In this document: one piece after another, positions 52,753 to 61,533 of the stretch
Numbering within the stretch: the first letter of the stretch is position 1
Layout: every line of letters starts with the position of its first letter
Assembly (NCBI RefSeq): GCF_008642375.1
Contig: NZ_CP029194.1
Location: 6,565,001-6,629,000 of the forward strand
From: Streptomyces venezuelae
GTDB taxonomy: Bacteria; Actinomycetota; Actinomycetes; Streptomycetales; Streptomycetaceae
DNA length: 64,000 nucleotides
Reading direction: 5' to 3'
The notes under the pieces: model-generated
What the model saw: the letters and a program-made list of their open reading frames with translations, nothing else
Databases searched by the model: none
Told to the model about the DNA's origin: nothing
Made by a program: the position numbers and the translations under genes

Positions 52753-52810
52753 GTGACGCACGGCACCGCCGTCGCCGCCGACGGCGCTTGTCAGTCGCCG
52801 ATTAATTACG

Positions 52811-52824
52811 CAACAATGACGTTG
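52811..52824 (+). promoter_or_regulatory. putative SufR operator overlapping the sufR start codon
   Basis: CAAC-AATGAC-GTTG matches the CAAC-N6-GTTG inverted repeat that I recall for the Streptomyces SufR operator. Its last base is the first base of the sufR GTG, so bound holo-SufR would block its own operon. Confidence 0.7.
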
Positions 52825-53549
52825 TGAAAAACGTTGGCGCGGCTCCGGTGGAGGAACTCGCGACCCGAGAGCGTTCCACGCGCAACCGGGTCGCGCGGTC
52901 GATCCTGGACCACGGCCCCTCGACCGTCGCCGACCTGGCCGAACGGCTCCGCCTCACGCAGGCCGCCGTCCGTCGCCACCTCGACTCGCTGGTCGCGGAG
53001 AACGTGGTCGAGGCCCGCGAGAAGCGCGTCTACGGGACCCGCGCCCGCGGCCGCCCCGCGAAGATCTTCGCGCTCACCGACTGCGGCCGGGACGAGTTCG
53101 ACCAGTCGTACGACTCCCTGGCCGTCGAGGCGCTCCGCTGGATCGAGCGCAACGCGGGAGGAGAGGCGGCCGTCGCCGCCTTCGCCCGCGACCGGATCGA
53201 GGCCCAGGGCGACTCGTACCGGGAAGCCGTCGAGACGGCCGATCCCGCCCGGCGGACCGAGGCGCTCGCCAAGGCCCTGACGGCGGACGGGTACGCTGCC
53301 ACTGCGCGGAACGCGCCGGTCGGCGAGCAGCTCTGCCAGCACCACTGCCCGGTCGCCCACGTCGCCGAGCAGTATCCGCAGCTGTGCGAGGCGGAGACGG
53401 AGTTCTTCTCCCGCCTCCTGGGAACGCACGTCCAGCGTCTGGCCACCATCGCGCATGGTGACGGCGTCTGTACGACGTTCATCCCGCACAGCGCCCCACA
53501 GACCAACTCATCAGCATCTGTCAGCACGGCCGGGAGGAACCCCGCATGA
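52824..53549 (+). CDS. sufR: Fe-S-dependent transcriptional repressor SufR
   Basis: 241 residues from a GTG. N-terminal winged HTH: STVADLAERLRLTQAAVRRHLDSLVAENVVEAREKRVYGTRARGRPAKIFALT (about 33-85). The C-terminal half carries Cys171, Cys175 and Cys188 (QLCQHHCPVAHVAEQYPQLCE), the spacing of SufR [4Fe-4S] ligands. Holo-SufR represses the suf operon when clusters are plentiful. The stop overlaps the sufB start (ATGA), so it is the first gene of the operon it controls. Confidence 0.93.
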   Translation: MKNVGAAPVEELATRERSTRNRVARSILDHGPSTVADLAERLRLTQAAVRRHLDSLVAENVVEAREKRVYGTRARGRPAKIFALTDCGRDEFDQSYDSLAVEALRWIERNAGGEAAVAAFARDRIEAQGDSYREAVETADPARRTEALAKALTADGYAATARNAPVGEQLCQHHCPVAHVAEQYPQLCEAETEFFSRLLGTHVQRLATIAHGDGVCTTFIPHSAPQTNSSASVSTAGRNPA

Positions 53550-54961
53550 CCACCGAGATCAGCCACCCCGAGCTTGAGGGCCTGGGTCGGTACGAGTACG
53601 GCTGGGCCGACTCCGACGCGGCCGGTGCCACCGCGAAGCGCGGTCTGAACGAGGACGTCGTCCGCGACATCTCCTCGAAGAAGAACGAGCCCGAGTGGAT
53701 GCTGAACCTGCGTCTCAAGGGTCTGCGGCTCTTCGGCAAGAAGCCCATGCCGACCTGGGGCTCCGACCTCTCCGGCATCGACTTCGACAACATCAAGTAC
53801 TTCGTGCGGTCCACCGAGAAGCAGGCCGAGTCCTGGGAGGACCTGCCGGAGGACATCAAGAACACGTACGACAAGCTCGGCATCCCGGAGGCGGAGAAGC
53901 AGCGCCTCGTCGCCGGTGTCGCCGCCCAGTACGAGTCCGAGGTCGTCTACCACCAGATCCGCGAGGACCTGGAGGAGCAGGGCGTCATCTTCGTCGACAC
54001 CGACACGGCGCTGAAGGAGCACGAGGAGCTCTTCAAGGAGTACTTCGGCACCGTCATCCCGGTCGGCGACAACAAGTTCGCCTCCCTGAACACGGCCGTG
54101 TGGTCCGGCGGCTCGTTCATCTACGTGCCGAAGGGCGTGCACGTCGAGATCCCGCTCCAGGCCTACTTCCGTATCAACACGGAGAACATGGGCCAGTTCG
54201 AGCGGACGCTGATCATCGTCGACGAGGACGCCTACGTCCACTACGTCGAGGGCTGCACCGCCCCGATCTACTCCTCGGACTCGCTGCACAGCGCCGTCGT
54301 CGAGATCATCGTGAAGAAGGGCGGCCGCTGCCGCTACACGACCATCCAGAACTGGTCGAACAACGTCTACAACCTGGTGACCAAGCGCGCCGTCGCCTAC
54401 GAGGGCGCCACCATGGAGTGGGTCGACGGCAACATCGGCTCCAAGGTCACCATGAAGTACCCGGCCGTCTACCTCATGGGCGAGCACGCCAAGGGCGAGA
54501 CGCTGTCCATCGCCTTCGCGGGCGAGGGCCAGCACCAGGACGCCGGCGCCAAGATGGTGCACATGGCCCCGAACACCTCCTCGAACATCGTCTCCAAGTC
54601 GGTGGCGCGAGGCGGCGGCCGCACCTCCTACCGCGGTCTCATCGAGATCGGCGAGGGTGCCCCGGGCTCCAAGTCCAACGTGCTCTGCGACGCGCTGCTC
54701 GTCGACACGATCTCCCGCTCGGACACGTACCCCTACGTGGACGTGCGCGAGGACGACGTCTCCATGGGCCACGAGGCCACCGTCTCCAAGGTCTCCGAGG
54801 ACCAGCTCTTCTACCTGATGAGCCGCGGTCTCACCGAGTTCGAGGCCATGGCGATGATCGTCCGCGGCTTCGTGGAGCCCATCGCCAAGGAGCTCCCGAT
54901 GGAGTACGCCCTGGAGCTCAACCGGCTGATCGAGCTGCAGATGGAAGGCGCGGTCGGCTAA
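53546..54961 (+). CDS. sufB: Fe-S cluster assembly scaffold SufB
   Basis: 471 residues; GGAGGAA precedes the ATG. SufB with SufC and SufD builds clusters on the SufBC2D scaffold. Visible: FVRSTEKQAESWEDLPEDIKNTYDKLGIPEAE, GSFIYVPKGVHVEIPLQAYFRIN and the C-terminal beta-helix with DRSDTYPY-like SRSDTYPYVDVREDDVSMGHEATVSKVSEDQLFYLMSRGL. Length and motifs are standard. Coupled to sufR by a 4-base overlap. Confidence 0.98.
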   Translation: MTTEISHPELEGLGRYEYGWADSDAAGATAKRGLNEDVVRDISSKKNEPEWMLNLRLKGLRLFGKKPMPTWGSDLSGIDFDNIKYFVRSTEKQAESWEDLPEDIKNTYDKLGIPEAEKQRLVAGVAAQYESEVVYHQIREDLEEQGVIFVDTDTALKEHEELFKEYFGTVIPVGDNKFASLNTAVWSGGSFIYVPKGVHVEIPLQAYFRINTENMGQFERTLIIVDEDAYVHYVEGCTAPIYSSDSLHSAVVEIIVKKGGRCRYTTIQNWSNNVYNLVTKRAVAYEGATMEWVDGNIGSKVTMKYPAVYLMGEHAKGETLSIAFAGEGQHQDAGAKMVHMAPNTSSNIVSKSVARGGGRTSYRGLIEIGEGAPGSKSNVLCDALLVDTISRSDTYPYVDVREDDVSMGHEATVSKVSEDQLFYLMSRGLTEFEAMAMIVRGFVEPIAKELPMEYALELNRLIELQMEGAVG

Positions 54962-55026
54962 AGGCCCCGCCCCACCGAACGCAGCGACTGATTTCTTTTA
55001 CGCAGGAAGAGAGCAACACGACAGCC

Positions 55027-56208
55027 ATGGCTGAGGCTCAGAACATCCCCGCGGGCTCCACCACCGCGGGCTCGATCGCGGTGGCCGCCGAGTCCACCGT
55101 CGCCACGCGCATGAGCGCGCCCCCGTCCTTCGACGTCGCGGACTTCCCCGTCCCGCACGGCCGCGAGGAGGAGTGGCGCTTCACGCCGCTCGCGCGGCTG
55201 CGCGGCCTTCACGACGGCACCGCCGTCGCGTCCGGTGAGGGCGTCAAGGTCGAGATCGAGGCCCCCGAGGGCGTCACCGTGGAGACCGTCGGCCGTGACG
55301 ACGAGCGGCTCGGCAAGGCCGGCAAGCCCGTCGACCGCGTCGCGGCCCAGGCGTACTCCTCCTTCGAGAAGGCCTCGGTCGTCACCGTCGCCAAGGAGGC
55401 CGTCCTCACCGAGCCGATCCGCATCGCCGTGCACGGCGAGGGCGGTGTCGCCTTCGGCCACCAGGTGATCGAGCTCGGCGCCTTCGCCGAGGCCGTCGTG
55501 GTCATCGACCACACCGGTGACGCGGTGCTCGCCGCCAACGTCGACTACGTCCTCGGCGACGGCGCGAAGCTGACCGTCGTCTCCGTCCAGGACTGGGACG
55601 AGAAGGCCGTCCACGTCGCCCAGCACAACGCGCTGGTCGGCCGCGACGCCTCCTTCAAGTCGGTCGTCGTCACCTTCGGCGGCGACGTCGTCCGCATCCA
55701 CCCCCGCGTGGCGTACGCGGCGCCCGGCGGCGAGGCCGAGCTCTTCGGCCTGTACTTCACCGACGCCGGCCAGCACCAGGAGCACCGCCTCCTCGTCGAC
55801 CACAACACCCCGCACTGCAAGTCCAACGTCGCCTACAAGGGCGCGCTGCAGGGCCAGGACGCGCACGCGGTGTGGATCGGCGACGTCCTCATCCAGGCCG
55901 CCGCCGAGGGCACCGACACGTACGAGCTCAACCGGAACCTGGTCCTCACGGACGGCGCCCGGGTCGACTCCGTGCCGAACCTGGAGATCGAGACCGGCGA
56001 GATCGCCGGCGCCGGTCACGCCTCGGCCACCGGCCGCTTCGACGACGAGCAGCTCTTCTACCTGATGTCCCGCGGCATCCCGGAGACCGAGGCCCGCCGC
56101 CTCGTCGTTCGCGGCTTCTTCGCCGAGCTGGTCCAGCAGATCGGTCTGCCGGACGTCCAGGAGCGCCTCCTCGCCAAGATCGAGGCCGAGCTGGAGGCCT
56201 CCGTCTGA
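55027..56208 (+). CDS. sufD: Fe-S cluster assembly protein SufD
   Basis: 393 residues from the ATG at 55027. Paralogue of SufB: a helical N-terminus with FPVPHGREEEWRFTPLARL (about 41-59), then the right-handed beta-helix, ending in DDEQLFYLMSRGIPETEARRLVVRGFFAELV. Forms a heterodimer with SufB. The ribosome site is weak (AGGAAG about 20 bases off), and the frame stays open upstream through sufB, but that part is out of register with the family. Stop overlaps the Rieske gene (TGATG). Confidence 0.97.
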   Translation: MAEAQNIPAGSTTAGSIAVAAESTVATRMSAPPSFDVADFPVPHGREEEWRFTPLARLRGLHDGTAVASGEGVKVEIEAPEGVTVETVGRDDERLGKAGKPVDRVAAQAYSSFEKASVVTVAKEAVLTEPIRIAVHGEGGVAFGHQVIELGAFAEAVVVIDHTGDAVLAANVDYVLGDGAKLTVVSVQDWDEKAVHVAQHNALVGRDASFKSVVVTFGGDVVRIHPRVAYAAPGGEAELFGLYFTDAGQHQEHRLLVDHNTPHCKSNVAYKGALQGQDAHAVWIGDVLIQAAAEGTDTYELNRNLVLTDGARVDSVPNLEIETGEIAGAGHASATGRFDDEQLFYLMSRGIPETEARRLVVRGFFAELVQQIGLPDVQERLLAKIEAELEASV

Positions 56209-56525
56209 TGGCCTTCGTCCGAGTCTGTGCGCTGAGCGAGCTGGAGACCGACACCCCGAAGCGGGTCGAGGTCGACGGCACGCCGGTGTCGGTCGTGCGC
56301 ACCGAGGGCGAGGTGTTCGCGATCAACGACATCTGCTCGCACGCGAACGTCTCCCTCTCGGAGGGCGAGGTCGAGGACTGCGCCATCGAGTGCTGGCTGC
56401 ACGGGTCGAGCTTCGACCTCCGCAGCGGCAAGCCCTCGGGCCTGCCCGCGACGCGCCCCGTGCCCGTATACCCCGTAAAGATCGAAGGGGACGATGTGCT
56501 CGTCTCCGTCACCCAGGAGTCCTGA
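56208..56525 (+). CDS. Rieske-type ferredoxin of the suf operon
   Basis: 105 residues. The Rieske ligands are Cys43-x-His45 (DICSHANVSL) and Cys62-x2-His65 (ECWLHGSSF), without the disulfide cysteines of the high-potential type, so it is a low-potential ferredoxin as in dioxygenase systems. Its start overlaps the sufD stop and sufC follows 7 bases on. This Rieske insertion between sufD and sufC is common in actinobacteria; it probably supplies electrons to cluster assembly. Confidence 0.93.
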   Translation: MAFVRVCALSELETDTPKRVEVDGTPVSVVRTEGEVFAINDICSHANVSLSEGEVEDCAIECWLHGSSFDLRSGKPSGLPATRPVPVYPVKIEGDDVLVSVTQES

Positions 56526-56532
56526 GTCACCC

Positions 56533-57293
<761 letters not shown>

Positions 57294-57297
<4 letters not shown>

Positions 57298-58562
57298 CAT
57301 CTGCCCATCAGGGGCTCTCCGGCCTCCTCGACACCGAGGCGATCCGCAAGGACTTCCCGCTCCTGGATCGCGTGGTCCACGACGGCAAGAAGATCGTGTA
57401 CCTGGACTCCGCGGCGACCTCGCAGAAGCCGCGCCAGGTCCTCGACGCGCTGAACGAGTACTACGAGCGCCACAACGCCAACGTGCACCGTGGCGTCTAC
57501 CTCGTCGCCGAGGAGGCGACGGCGCTGTACGAGGGCGCCCGCGACAAGGTCGCGGCGTTCATCAACGCGCCGAGCCGCGACGAGGTGATCTTCACCAAGA
57601 ACGCCTCGGAGTCGCTCAACCTCGTGGCCAACATGCTGGGCTGGGCCGACGAGCCCTACCGCGTGGACCACGAGACCGAGATCGCCATCACGGAGATGGA
57701 GCACCACTCCAACATCGTGCCGTGGCAGCTGCTCTCGCAGCGCACGGGCGCGAAGCTGAAGTGGTTCGGCCTCACCGACGACGGCCGTCTCGACCTCTCG
57801 AACATCGAAGAGGTCATCACCGAGAAGACCAAGATCGTCTCGTTCACGCTGGTCTCGAACCTGCTGGGCACGATCAACCCGGTCGAGACGATCATCCGCC
57901 GCGCCCAGGAGGTCGGTGCGCTCGTCTGCATCGACGCCTCCCAGGCGGCCCCGCACATGGTCCTGGACGTGCAGGCGCTCCAGGCCGACTTCGTGGCCTT
58001 CACCGGCCACAAGATGTGCGGCCCGACCGGCATCGGCGTGCTGTGGGGACGGCAGGAGCTCCTGGAGGACCTCCCGCCCTTCCTCGGCGGCGGCGAGATG
58101 ATCGAGACCGTCTCGATGCACTCCTCGACCTACGCTCCGGCTCCGCACAAGTTCGAGGCGGGTACGCCCCCGATCGCCCAGGCCGTCGGCCTCGGCGCGG
58201 CCGTGGACTACCTGTCGGCGATCGGCATGGAGAACATCGCGCGCCACGAGCACGCGATCACCGAGTACGCCGTCCGGCGCCTCCAGGAGGTCCCGGACCT
58301 GCGGATCATCGGCCCCACCACGGCCGAGGACCGCGGCGCGGCGATCTCCTTCACGCTGGGCGACATCCACCCGCACGACGTGGGTCAGGTGCTCGACGAA
58401 GAGGGCATCGCGGTCCGGGTCGGCCACCACTGCGCGCGGCCGGTCTGCCTGCGGTACGGAATTCCTGCGACCACGCGGGCGTCGTTCTATCTGTACTCCA
58501 CGCCGGCCGAGGTCGACGCCCTCGTCGCGGGTCTGGAGCACGTACGGAACTTCTTCGGGTAG
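57294..58562 (+). CDS. sufS: cysteine desulfurase SufS
   Basis: 422 residues from a GTG overlapping the sufC stop. It releases sulfur from cysteine as a persulfide. PLP-binding Lys240 is in FTGHKMCGPTG and the catalytic Cys380 in RVGHHCARPVC, the short-loop class II type that works with SufU. EMEHHSN and DASQAAPHM supply the other cofactor contacts. Length is standard. Confidence 0.98.
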
Positions 58563-58571
58563 GGGTCGGTC

Positions 58572-59042
58572 GTGAAGCTGGATTCGATGTACCAGGACGT
58601 CATCCTGGACCACTACAAGCACCCCCACGGGCGCGGTCTGCGGGACGGCGACGCCGAGGTGCACCACGTCAACCCGACGTGCGGCGACGAGATCACGCTG
58701 CGCGTGAAGTACGAGGGCTCGCGGATCGCGGACGTCTCGTACGAGGGTCAGGGCTGCTCGATCAGCCAGGCTTCGGCCTCGGTCCTGAACGAGCTGCTCG
58801 TCGGCAAGGAGCTGGCCGAGGCGCAGAAGATCCAGGGCACCTTCCTGGAGCTGATGCAGTCCAAGGGCCAGATCGAGCCGGACGACGCGATGGAGGAGGT
58901 CCTGGAGGACGCGGTCGCGTTCGCGGGCGTCTCCAAGTACCCGGCCCGGGTGAAGTGCGCGCTGCTCAGCTGGATGGCGTGGAAGGACGCGACCGCCCAG
59001 GCGCTGGGTGACGACGAGAAGTCTGTGAGGAAGTCGGCATGA
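58572..59042 (+). CDS. sufU: sulfur acceptor protein SufU
   Basis: 156 residues from a GTG, 9 bases after sufS. The zinc site residues are Cys37 and Asp39 (NPTCGDE), Cys62 (GQGCSIS) and Cys129 (RVKCALL). SufU takes persulfide sulfur from SufS by ligand exchange at zinc and passes it to SufB. The GQGCSISQASAS insertion region distinguishes it from IscU. Its stop overlaps the next start (ATGA). Confidence 0.97.
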   Translation: MKLDSMYQDVILDHYKHPHGRGLRDGDAEVHHVNPTCGDEITLRVKYEGSRIADVSYEGQGCSISQASASVLNELLVGKELAEAQKIQGTFLELMQSKGQIEPDDAMEEVLEDAVAFAGVSKYPARVKCALLSWMAWKDATAQALGDDEKSVRKSA

Positions 59043-59377
59043 CCGAGAACGCTGGGGCCACCATGAAGCCGGCCTCCGAGGAAGAAGTCCGCGAGGCGCT
59101 GTACGACGTCGTCGACCCCGAGCTGGGCATCGACGTGGTCAACCTCGGTCTGATCTACGGCATCCACATCGACGACTCGAACGTCGCGACGCTGGACATG
59201 ACGCTGACGTCGGCGGCCTGCCCGCTGACCGACGTGATCGAGGACCAGGCGAAGTCCGCGACGGACGGCATCGTCAGCGAGCTGAAGATCAACTGGGTCT
59301 GGATGCCGCCGTGGGGTCCGGACAAGATCACGGACGACGGCCGCGAGCAGCTGCGCGCGCTCGGCTTCAACGTCTGA
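59039..59377 (+). CDS. MIP18/DUF59 Fe-S assembly factor
   Basis: 112 residues; the ATG overlaps the sufU stop. A single DUF59 domain: EALYDVVDPELGIDVVNLGLIYGI (about 19-42), TLTSAACPLTDVIEDQ with the conserved Cys, and WMPPWGPDKIT. It matches the SufT-like factor that ends actinobacterial suf operons and helps mature Fe-S proteins. A terminator follows 16 bases on. Confidence 0.95.
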   Translation: MTENAGATMKPASEEEVREALYDVVDPELGIDVVNLGLIYGIHIDDSNVATLDMTLTSAACPLTDVIEDQAKSATDGIVSELKINWVWMPPWGPDKITDDGREQLRALGFNV

Positions 59378-59393
59378 GAGACGGACTCGTGTG

Positions 59394-59423
59394 AACGGCC
59401 GTGCCCTTCGGGGCACGGCCGTT
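59394..59423 (+). terminator. terminator of the suf operon
   Basis: AACGGCCGTGCCC at 59394-59406 pairs with GGGCACGGCCGTT at 59411-59423 (13 bp, loop TTCG). Confidence 0.9.
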
Positions 59424-59443
59424 TCGCGTACGCGGGGCCCGCG

Positions 59444-60541
59444 TCAGTGCCGCCGGCCCCAGTCGGCGCGCTGGCCCATGTCGGGCCCGGGGGAGAAGCC
59501 GGCGGCCCGGGCGAGGTCCGGGGCCAGGTTCTCCTTGCGGATGCGCAGGTCGACGTAGATCAGGGACGTCACCAGCGGGGGGAAGACGGAGACGACGAGC
59601 TGGCTGACCAGCTGTCCGACGAGCACGAAGGCGAAGATCACGGCGAAGGCGGCGATCACCGCGCTCTCGCCGCCGCCGGAGAAGTCGATGGCCGCGATCG
59701 GTGCCGAGGCCAGCATCGAGAGCAGCTGCTGGATCAGCCAGCTGACGAGGGTGGTCGCCACCGCGACGAGCAGCATGATGCCGAAGGTGCGCCACCAGAA
59801 GCCGCGGACCAGGGCCGAGGAGCGGCGCATCGAGGCGATCGCGCCCTGGCCCTCCATGACCGCCGCCGCCGGGGCGAGGCTGAACTTCACCCAGATCCAG
59901 AGCGCGAGCGGGGTGACGAGCAGGGCCAGGAGGAAGGCGAGGAAGGGCAGCAGGAGGTAGCTGCCGTCCGGGGTGCCGCTCGAGTCGGCCGCGAACAGGG
60001 CCAGGAACATGCCGACCATGCCCGCGAGGACGATCGCGTACGGCAGCATCAGGGCGAGGCTCGTCAGGAGCACGGTGCCCAGGACGGCCGGCAGCCGGGA
60101 CCAGGACCGGCGCCAGAGCGCGCCGAAGCGGGTCGGGAGGCCGAGGACGGCCTCCTGGATCACGGCGGGGCAGGCCGCCGCCATCAGGGCGTTGGCGCAG
60201 ACGATCGTGATCAGGGCGGCGACCCAGACGAGGACGAACGCGACGATCAGCGGCCGGACGTCGTCCCACCGCGGCTCCTGGCCCGCGGGCAGGTCGAACA
60301 CCGCGGGGAAGAGGTCGCTCACGGCCGCGTACGCGATGCCGATGGCCGCGCCGACGAAGAGGAGCGCCGTGCCGTAGACGGCGGCGGTGACGCCGAGCAG
60401 CTGCTTCCAGTGGCGCCCGAAGGCGGCGAAGGTGCCGGAGAGGATCGTCCCGAGGGTGAGCGGTGCCAGGGGTATGACCCCGGGTCTCGGGGGCGGAGGC
60501 GGGTAGCCGTAGCCGTACGGCGGCACTGGGGGGAACGTCAT
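59444..60541 (-). CDS. polytopic membrane protein of unknown function
   Basis: 365 residues from the ATG at 60541. A Pro/Tyr/Gly-rich cytosolic N-terminus (FPPVPPYGYGYPPPPPRPG) precedes about six membrane helices with the layout of the glycerophosphodiester phosphodiesterase membrane domain: IPLAPLTLGTILSGTFAAFGRHWKQLLG at the start and a repeated RRSSALVRGFWWRTFGIMLL segment. No catalytic residues are visible, so an enzymatic role is unlikely. It is convergent with the suf operon and divergent from the SMR pump. Confidence 0.75.
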   Translation of the reverse strand: MTFPPVPPYGYGYPPPPPRPGVIPLAPLTLGTILSGTFAAFGRHWKQLLGVTAAVYGTALLFVGAAIGIAYAAVSDLFPAVFDLPAGQEPRWDDVRPLIVAFVLVWVAALITIVCANALMAAACPAVIQEAVLGLPTRFGALWRRSWSRLPAVLGTVLLTSLALMLPYAIVLAGMVGMFLALFAADSSGTPDGSYLLLPFLAFLLALLVTPLALWIWVKFSLAPAAAVMEGQGAIASMRRSSALVRGFWWRTFGIMLLVAVATTLVSWLIQQLLSMLASAPIAAIDFSGGGESAVIAAFAVIFAFVLVGQLVSQLVVSVFPPLVTSLIYVDLRIRKENLAPDLARAAGFSPGPDMGQRADWGRRH

Positions 60542-60591
60542 GCGGGACACCGTATCCGCAGCCGATGCGCACACCCGTACGTATTTCATGT

Positions 60592-60635
60592 GTACGCCTG
60601 TACGCATCGATGGGTACGATCGTACGCATGGGATA
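60592..60635 (+). promoter_or_regulatory. tandem 22-bp operator over the SMR start codon
   Basis: Two direct copies of GTACGNNNGTACGCAT stand at 60592-60607 and 60614-60629, with a 22-base period; the second contains the perfect palindrome GTACGATCGTAC (60614-60625) and covers the ATG at 60628. A further GTAC is at 60577. The likely binder is the TetR encoded by the second gene of this operon. Confidence 0.6.
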
Positions 60636-60948
60636 CGGACTCCTGGCGGGCGCCATCGTGGCGGAGATTCTCGCCACCACCTCGATGAAGTACAGCGACG
60701 GCTTCTCCAAGCTGTGGCCCTCGCTCGTCACAGGCGCCGGCTACCTGATCGCCTTCGCTCTCCTCGCGCAGGCCCTCAGGACGCTCCAGGTCGGCACCGC
60801 GTACGCCATCTGGTCCGGCGTCGGCACCGCCGCCGTCGCCGCGATCGGCATCCTCTTCCTCGGCGAGACCCTCAGCCTCGCCAAGATCGCCGGGATCGTG
60901 CTGATCGTCGCCGGGGTGGCCGTCCTCAACCTCGGGGGCGCGCACTGA
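60628..60948 (+). CDS. SMR family multidrug efflux protein
   Basis: 106 residues, four membrane helices, typical of small multidrug resistance pumps that export quaternary cations or guanidinium in exchange for protons. The essential Glu13 is in VAEILATTSMKYSDGF, and AQALRTLQVGTAYAIWSGVGTA and GIVLIVAGVAVLNL are standard. Its stop overlaps the start of the TetR gene (TGATG). Transcription probably starts within or near the tandem GTACG repeats. Confidence 0.95.
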   Translation: MGYGLLAGAIVAEILATTSMKYSDGFSKLWPSLVTGAGYLIAFALLAQALRTLQVGTAYAIWSGVGTAAVAAIGILFLGETLSLAKIAGIVLIVAGVAVLNLGGAH

Positions 60949-61499
60949 TGGCCCGCGCCCGCCGCCACGACCCCGGGCGGCGCGAGCGGATCGTCGCCGC
61001 GGCCCTCCGGGTCGTCGGCCGGTCCGGACTCGCCGGACTGAGCCACCGCACCGTGGCCGCCGAGGCGGACGTGCCGCTCGGCTCCACCACGTACCACTTC
61101 GCCTCCCTCGACGAACTCCTCGTCGCCGCCCTCCGCGAGGCCAACGAGGGCTTCGGGCGACAGCTCCGCGAGAGCCCCGCCCTCGCCGACCCGGCCACCG
61201 GCCTCGCCACCGCGCTCGCCCGGCTCCTGGCGGAGTGGCTGGGCGGCGAACGCACCGGCGTGGAGCTGGAGTACGAGCTCTACCTCGCCGCCCTGCGCCG
61301 CCCCGTCCTGCGCCCGGTCGCCGCCGAGTGGACCGAGTCCGTCGTCGCCGCGCTCTCCGCCCGGACCGATCCCGCCACCGCGCGCGCCCTGGTCGCCCTC
61401 ATGGACGGCATCTGCCTCCAGGTCCTGCTCACCGGCGGCACGTACGACGAGGAGTACGCGCGCGAGATGCTGGCGCGGGTGCTGGAGCCGGGCCGGTAG
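60948..61499 (+). CDS. TetR family regulator of the SMR pump
   Basis: 183 residues from an ATG overlapping the SMR stop. N-terminal HTH: RERIVAAALRVVGRSGLAGLSHRTVAAEADVPLGSTTYHFASLDELL (about 12-58). The C-terminal domain is all-helical and would bind inducer. Being coupled to the pump gene, it most likely represses its own operon at the GTACG operator. The long frame that opens upstream at 60540 is not used. Confidence 0.92.
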   Translation: MARARRHDPGRRERIVAAALRVVGRSGLAGLSHRTVAAEADVPLGSTTYHFASLDELLVAALREANEGFGRQLRESPALADPATGLATALARLLAEWLGGERTGVELEYELYLAALRRPVLRPVAAEWTESVVAALSARTDPATARALVALMDGICLQVLLTGGTYDEEYAREMLARVLEPGR

Positions 61500-61533
61500 G
61501 CGGGCCTGCCTGCAGGGGATCCCGGCCGTCGGT

